A stretch of 11,723 bases of DNA, taken from positions 1-11,723 of the forward strand of contig JBGTBQ010000383.1 of assembly GCA_041749275.1 (NCBI GenBank), given 5' to 3'. Under the pieces are notes generated by a model. The model was not told where the DNA came from. It searched no databases and was given only the letters and a program-made list of their open reading frames with translations. Shown in pieces: positions 9,175 to 11,723 of the stretch. The translations under genes were made by a program, and so were the position numbers. This DNA is from JBGTBQ01 sp041749275 (GTDB lineage: Bacteria; Acidobacteriota; Blastocatellia; Pyrinomonadales; Pyrinomonadaceae). The first letter of the stretch is position 1, and every line of letters begins with the position of its first letter.

Positions 9175-10914
9175 TTAGTTGATGCCGGTCTGCACCTGTC
9201 GCTGGAGCGCAATGGCCTCCTGATTGTTCGGGTCAATTTGCATGGCGTTGCGCGCGTAGGAGATGGCCTGCGCGCGGTCGCCGCGTTCGAGGAAAATCCG
9301 GCCCAAGAGGATGTGCGCGTCAATCAACTTCGCCTCCCAAAAGATCGAGGTCTTGAGCTGGTTGATCGCCAGCGCGTGTTCACCGCGCCGCTGGTAAATG
9401 CGTCCCGTCAGCAAGTATGCCTCGGCGTTCATCGGCTCGATCCGCATCACGTCGCGCAACTCGTTCAACGCTTCATCGTCGCGCCCGTCAGCGTACAGCC
9501 CCCGCACTTTGGCGAGCAGGCTCTGCGTATCAGTCGTAGTGTCCGAGCCGCCCGGCGGATCTTTCTGCATTTGCGTCCGGTCGAAGTCGCCGCGCAGCCG
9601 CACCGGGATTTGTGAAATGGTCTGCGACTTCTCCCACTCGATCTGCGCCTCGGCGTAGCCCTTGAAATACTTCCGCGCGTCGTTGTCGTTTGCGCTGGCG
9701 GCCTCGGCTTGCCCCGACTTCTCCAGCGACTTGGCGAAGAGGAAGAGCGCCTGCGGGTCGCGCGCGTTCTGTTTGACGACTTCGCGCAGTTGCTCCGTCG
9801 CCTCGGCGTGCTTGCCTGAAAGCATCAGCGCGTAGGCGTAGTTGAAGCGCAGCATCTGGTCTTCGGGCGCCGATTCGACGGCGCGGCTCAACACTTTCGT
9901 CGCCTGCTTCAACAGGCTCTCGCGCTTAACGGCATCCTTCTCGGCGCGTGCGGCCTGCGCGGCGATGGCGCCGGCGTTGTTGTAGACGCTCGTCAGTGGA
10001 GCGGTCGAAGTGAGCGGCAGGAGCGCGTCGAGCGCGCCCTGCGTATTGCCAAGCTGCCAGCGGCTGAGGGCGGAATAGAAGGTGGCCTCCGCGTAATGCG
10101 GGTCTCTCTCCGGGAGCATCGAAAAGTATTCGTCGGCCAGCTTGTAATTCTTCTGGTAAAGATAGAGGTGTCCGAGTTCGAAGGCGGCCTGTGCATAGAC
10201 GCTGCCCGTGTTCGCCTTCGCATACTCGCTCATGGCGTTCTTCAGGTAGTTGGTCTTCTTCTCGCGGTCATCCGTCATGGTCGCCTTGACCAGTCCCTCG
10301 AATGCTTTCGCCGGCACTTTGGTCGCCTGCGCGATAATCGCCACTTGCGAGAAGGGCAGCTTGTCGTCCTGCTCGTAGAGAATCTGATAGGCCAGTTTGC
10401 CCTGAATGGTCTGGAGGTTGACGAGCGCCTCGCCAAAGAAGAACTCGTGCGACGCCCAGCGACCGTCCATCACCTTGCCGGACAGCCGGCCCTCGTTGAC
10501 GCGGATGACGCGCGCGGAACCGCGCAGTTCGGCGATGGACTTCTCGTCCTGCGCGGGCGAGACTTCATATGTGCCCAGAACGAGCAGCGTCGCGCCCGAC
10601 TCGCGCGCGAGCTTGATGGCAGTGGCGCGCGAGGGGATGACCGTCGGGGGCAGGCGCAAACGTTGATAGGCGATCTCCCTCGCATCACTCGTGACGACCG
10701 AGAGGCCGTGCGAGCCGAGCAACTCCGAGAGGATGTCGGCGAAGCTCTCGCCGATCCAGTTGAACTCACGTTGCCCCGAAGTGTTCTCGAACGGCAGGAT
10801 AATCACGACATCGTTGCCGGCCTGTCTCGCAGTGCTCGCGCGCGCGGGGAGCGGCATGGCGGCGGCGATGAGGAAGAGCGCGATAGTGAATGAGGTGGCA
10901 AATCGTCTAAGCAT
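9175..10914 (-). CDS. Exported FlgO/TolB-like N-terminal domain plus TPR repeat protein
   Basis: Envelope protein of unknown specific role, 579 residues. Residues 1-26 form a clear signal peptide (MLRRF, hydrophobic core, cut likely after ARA), so it is periplasmic or secreted. Residues about 35-180 (VVIILPFENTSGQREFNWIGESFADILSELL, then GATLLVLGTYE) look like the FlgO/TolB-N fold found in outer-membrane-associated proteins. TPR-like helical pairs follow at about 238-300, 333-400 and 464-570 (for example YLLTGRIYQRRGEHALAINQL and AHILLGRIFLERGDRAQAISYA). A Gly/Asp/Thr-rich linker sits near 450-463. The start at ATG 10914 is preferred because AAGGAG lies eight bases upstream and it yields a clean signal peptide; the longer frame from 10968 would add 18 residues in front. 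TPRs suggest protein scaffolding. No operon partner is visible in the window. Confidence 0.85.
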   Translation of the reverse strand: MLRRFATSFTIALFLIAAAMPLPARASTARQAGNDVVIILPFENTSGQREFNWIGESFADILSELLGSHGLSVVTSDAREIAYQRLRLPPTVIPSRATAIKLARESGATLLVLGTYEVSPAQDEKSIAELRGSARVIRVNEGRLSGKVMDGRWASHEFFFGEALVNLQTIQGKLAYQILYEQDDKLPFSQVAIIAQATKVPAKAFEGLVKATMTDDREKKTNYLKNAMSEYAKANTGSVYAQAAFELGHLYLYQKNYKLADEYFSMLPERDPHYAEATFYSALSRWQLGNTQGALDALLPLTSTAPLTSVYNNAGAIAAQAARAEKDAVKRESLLKQATKVLSRAVESAPEDQMLRFNYAYALMLSGKHAEATEQLREVVKQNARDPQALFLFAKSLEKSGQAEAASANDNDARKYFKGYAEAQIEWEKSQTISQIPVRLRGDFDRTQMQKDPPGGSDTTTDTQSLLAKVRGLYADGRDDEALNELRDVMRIEPMNAEAYLLTGRIYQRRGEHALAINQLKTSIFWEAKLIDAHILLGRIFLERGDRAQAISYARNAMQIDPNNQEAIALQRQVQTGIN

Positions 10915-10922
10915 GAAAAGCA

Positions 10923-10927
10923 CTCCT
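10923..10927 (-). promoter_or_regulatory. Ribosome binding site of the TPR gene
   Basis: AGGAG (within AAGGAG) on the minus strand, eight bases before ATG 10914. It decides the start in favour of the shorter protein. Confidence 0.75.
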
Positions 10928-10936
10928 TGCATCATA

Positions 10937-10954
10937 AAAAGCCGAGAGGCCGGC
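10937..10954 (-). terminator. Weak hairpin with T5 before the TPR gene
   Basis: The minus strand reads GCCG, a 6-nt loop GCCTCT, CGGC and then TTTTT. The stem is only four base pairs. It might end transcription from the tRNA side, or attenuate the TPR gene. Low confidence. Confidence 0.2.
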
Positions 10955-11007
10955 GTCGCCCGAATCAAATCACGGCGTCGGCGGCCTCAAGGAATCCTTA
11001 CCCGAAA

Positions 11008-11024
11008 GAGCGTCGCTGACGCTC
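11008..11024 (-). terminator. Hairpin 3' of the tRNA-Glu fragment
   Basis: GAGCGTC (11008-11014) and GACGCTC (11018-11024) form a 7-bp stem with a 3-nt loop, 19 bp beyond the CCA end of the tRNA on the minus strand. Only TTTC follows. It fits a former tRNA terminator, but the U-tract is poor. Confidence 0.35.
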
Positions 11025-11043
11025 GCCGCGCACCAGCGGAAGT

Positions 11044-11087
11044 TGGCGTCCTGTACGGGAGTCGAACCCGTGTCGCCGCCGTGAAAG
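11044..11087 (-). tRNA. 3' half of tRNA-Glu(UUC), interrupted at the anticodon loop
   Basis: Reading the minus strand from 11087: anticodon loop CTTTCAC with anticodon TTC, 3' anticodon stem GGCGG, variable CGAC, T-arm ACGGG-TTCGACT-CCCGT (perfect stem), acceptor strand ACAGGAC, discriminator G and encoded CCA. This matches bacterial tRNA-Glu. The bases just upstream (AGGGA) do not pair with GGCGG, and the expected CCGCC, D-arm and GTCCTGT acceptor strand are absent. The gene is therefore cut exactly at the 5' edge of the anticodon loop, where insertion-sequence DNA begins. As seen it cannot make a tRNA. The 5' half may survive beyond the IS outside the window. Confidence 0.8.
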
Positions 11088-11180
11088 TCCCTTTTGGTCG
11101 TATTGTACTGGTTAGCAATGACGTGCACAAGTTAGTATATCCTCTGCTCTTTCAGGCGGGTGTAATAGACATTATCGGGA

Positions 11181-11414
11181 TTAAGGCGAACCAACCAAAT
11201 CAAACAAATCGAGAGTTTCCTGTGGTTGACGGCAAGTCACTCTGAGATTGTGCAAACCACAAGCGATTTCCATCACCAGATCCGAGATGCCACTTTTGGT
11301 GAGCCGCAGCAGGTCTTTGACAATCCGACCACGCTTCACTCCGGCAATCACATTCTCCACGACGATCCTCACACTTGAACAGAGTTTGTTCAGCAGTTTA
11401 TCCACCACACTCAA
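11181..11414 (-). CDS. Transposase, C-terminal frame (orfB), joined by -1 frameshift
   Basis: Holds the end of a DDE_Tnp_4-type transposase: SSVRIVVENVIAGVKRGRIVKDLLR and DLVMEIACGLHNLRVTC. The glutamate in VVENVI is the likely third acid of the DDE triad. The frame opens at a TTG (11414) and overlaps the stop of the upstream frame, but an independent start seems unlikely because it would give only a 77-residue fragment without the first two acids. A -1 shift at the A AAA AAG site upstream gives PKKKAKGQELSVVDKLLNK, which continues naturally into the family's linker. The stop is TAA, followed by the noncoding IS end and the broken tRNA. Confidence 0.75.
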   Translation of the reverse strand: MSVVDKLLNKLCSSVRIVVENVIAGVKRGRIVKDLLRLTKSGISDLVMEIACGLHNLRVTCRQPQETLDLFDLVGSP

Positions 11415-11723
11415 CTCTTGACCTTTCGCTTTTTTTTGGGCTGGCTCGTCAACACCCCTGCCGGCTCATAACCTTGAAAGCCGGTGTCCTTGTCCAAAGT
11501 GGCATTGACCGGATAAGCAATGGCCGCTTCGGTGGCGGCACGGCTGTCATGCTTTTTCCCTTCCACCGTCGGACTCAGATAGATCACTTTCTTCGTGTTC
11601 TCGTTGACCACCAAGAGGTTCTTGTCCGTATGCGCCTTCTTCTTCCCACTGTACTTTTCTCTTTGTTTGAGTGGGTCCACGGGTCGTTGCAGTCTTCTTT
11701 CGGTTCCATCAATGGCGAGATTG
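11411..11723 (-). CDS. IS5-family DDE transposase, upstream frame (partial)
   Basis: Catalytic part of a DDE_Tnp_4-type transposase, which cuts and rejoins DNA at the IS ends. The frame is open through the window edge, reading NLAIDGTERRLQRP before the internal GTG at 11680; the N-terminal helix-turn-helix is outside. Visible motifs are DGTE (first catalytic Asp, codon 11708-11710), YSGKKKAHTDKN, GKKHDSRAATE, and DKDTGFQGY with the likely second Asp. It ends at TGA (11413-11411) just after QPKKKRKVKS. The third acid lies in the next frame, so this product alone should be inactive and might act as an inhibitor. Alternatively a one-base error or mutation broke a single gene. Confidence 0.8.
   Translation of the reverse strand, partial: NLAIDGTERRLQRPVDPLKQREKYSGKKKAHTDKNLLVVNENTKKVIYLSPTVEGKKHDSRAATEAAIAYPVNATLDKDTGFQGYEPAGVLTSQPKKKRKVKS
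11429..11435 (-). promoter_or_regulatory. Putative -1 frameshift heptamer A AAA AAG
   Basis: The minus strand has a run of eight A (11437-11430) followed by G. In the upstream transposase frame the codons are AAA AAA AAG, so the heptamer A AAA AAG is in the correct phase for tandem -1 slippage, as at E. coli dnaX. The new frame continues GCG AAA GGT CAA GAG TTG without a stop into the frame with the third catalytic residue. Confidence 0.65.

Larger units (their letters stand above)
11088..11723 (-). mobile_element. IS5-like insertion sequence, 3' part, running off the window
   Basis: The element begins at or very near the tRNA-Glu break and continues past the window end. It carries the C-terminal two thirds or so of a DDE transposase in two overlapping frames, plus about 93 bp of noncoding end (11088-11180). 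The outer end probably starts with TCCCTTTTGGTCGTATTGT. The matching terminal inverted repeat and target duplication cannot be seen because the other end is missing. The IS5-superfamily assignment rests on transposase motifs, not on end sequences. Confidence 0.7.

Noticed and set aside
11395..11406. DnaA box at TTTATCCACC in the IS
   Set aside because: The last base breaks the consensus, it lies inside transposase coding sequence, and it stands alone.

Overview
The window comes from a G+C-rich diderm (Gram-negative-type) bacterium. An apolipoprotein N-acyltransferase implies outer-membrane lipoprotein maturation, and the remaining genes are housekeeping genes (FtsK, RF2) plus DNA-uptake genes (ComEC, a ComEA-like protein). 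Gene content, the style of the TPR protein and the intergenic heptanucleotide arrays fit Acidobacteriota, perhaps Blastocatellia. That placement is an inference from general familiarity and was not tested by any search.

Layout. (1) 1-2237, plus strand: most of a ComEC/Rec2 DNA-uptake channel, cut at its 5' end by the window edge and followed by a terminator-like structure. (2) 2393-2740, minus strand and convergent with it: a small helix-hairpin-helix ComEA-like probable lipoprotein. (3) 2741-2937: a compact spacer with three perfect copies of a 12-mer that contains a DnaA-box consensus. (4) 2938-8524, minus strand: lnt, then prfB, then ftsK in transcription order. lnt and prfB are 40 bp apart and probably co-transcribed. 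prfB needs a +1 programmed frameshift at CTT TGA, so the real protein is about 373 aa rather than the 328 aa visible in the main frame. (5) 8525-9174: a 650-bp gene-free stretch with inverted repeats, spaced TGACA...GTCGCC motifs, terminator-like hairpins and a 16-unit GGATGAR heptamer array facing a 4-unit inverted array. (6) 9175-10914, minus strand: a secreted or periplasmic protein with a FlgO/TolB-like N-terminal domain and TPRs. (7) 11044-11087: the 3' half of a tRNA-Glu(UUC) gene, broken exactly at the 5' edge of the anticodon loop. (8) About 11088-11723: the 3' part of an IS5-like insertion sequence whose DDE transposase is split over two frames joined at a classical A AAA AAG slippery heptamer. 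The element runs off the window.

How it fits together. ComEC and the ComEA-like protein suggest capacity for natural transformation; they are convergent, so not one operon. lnt-prfB-ftsK is a chromosomal housekeeping block for lipoprotein maturation, translation termination and terminus segregation. The right edge is an accessory junction where an IS seems to have landed in a tRNA gene. I saw no defence system, CRISPR array or biosynthetic cluster. The most interesting signals are the two recoding sites, the DnaA-box-like triplet, the repeat structures of the 650-bp gap and the split tRNA.
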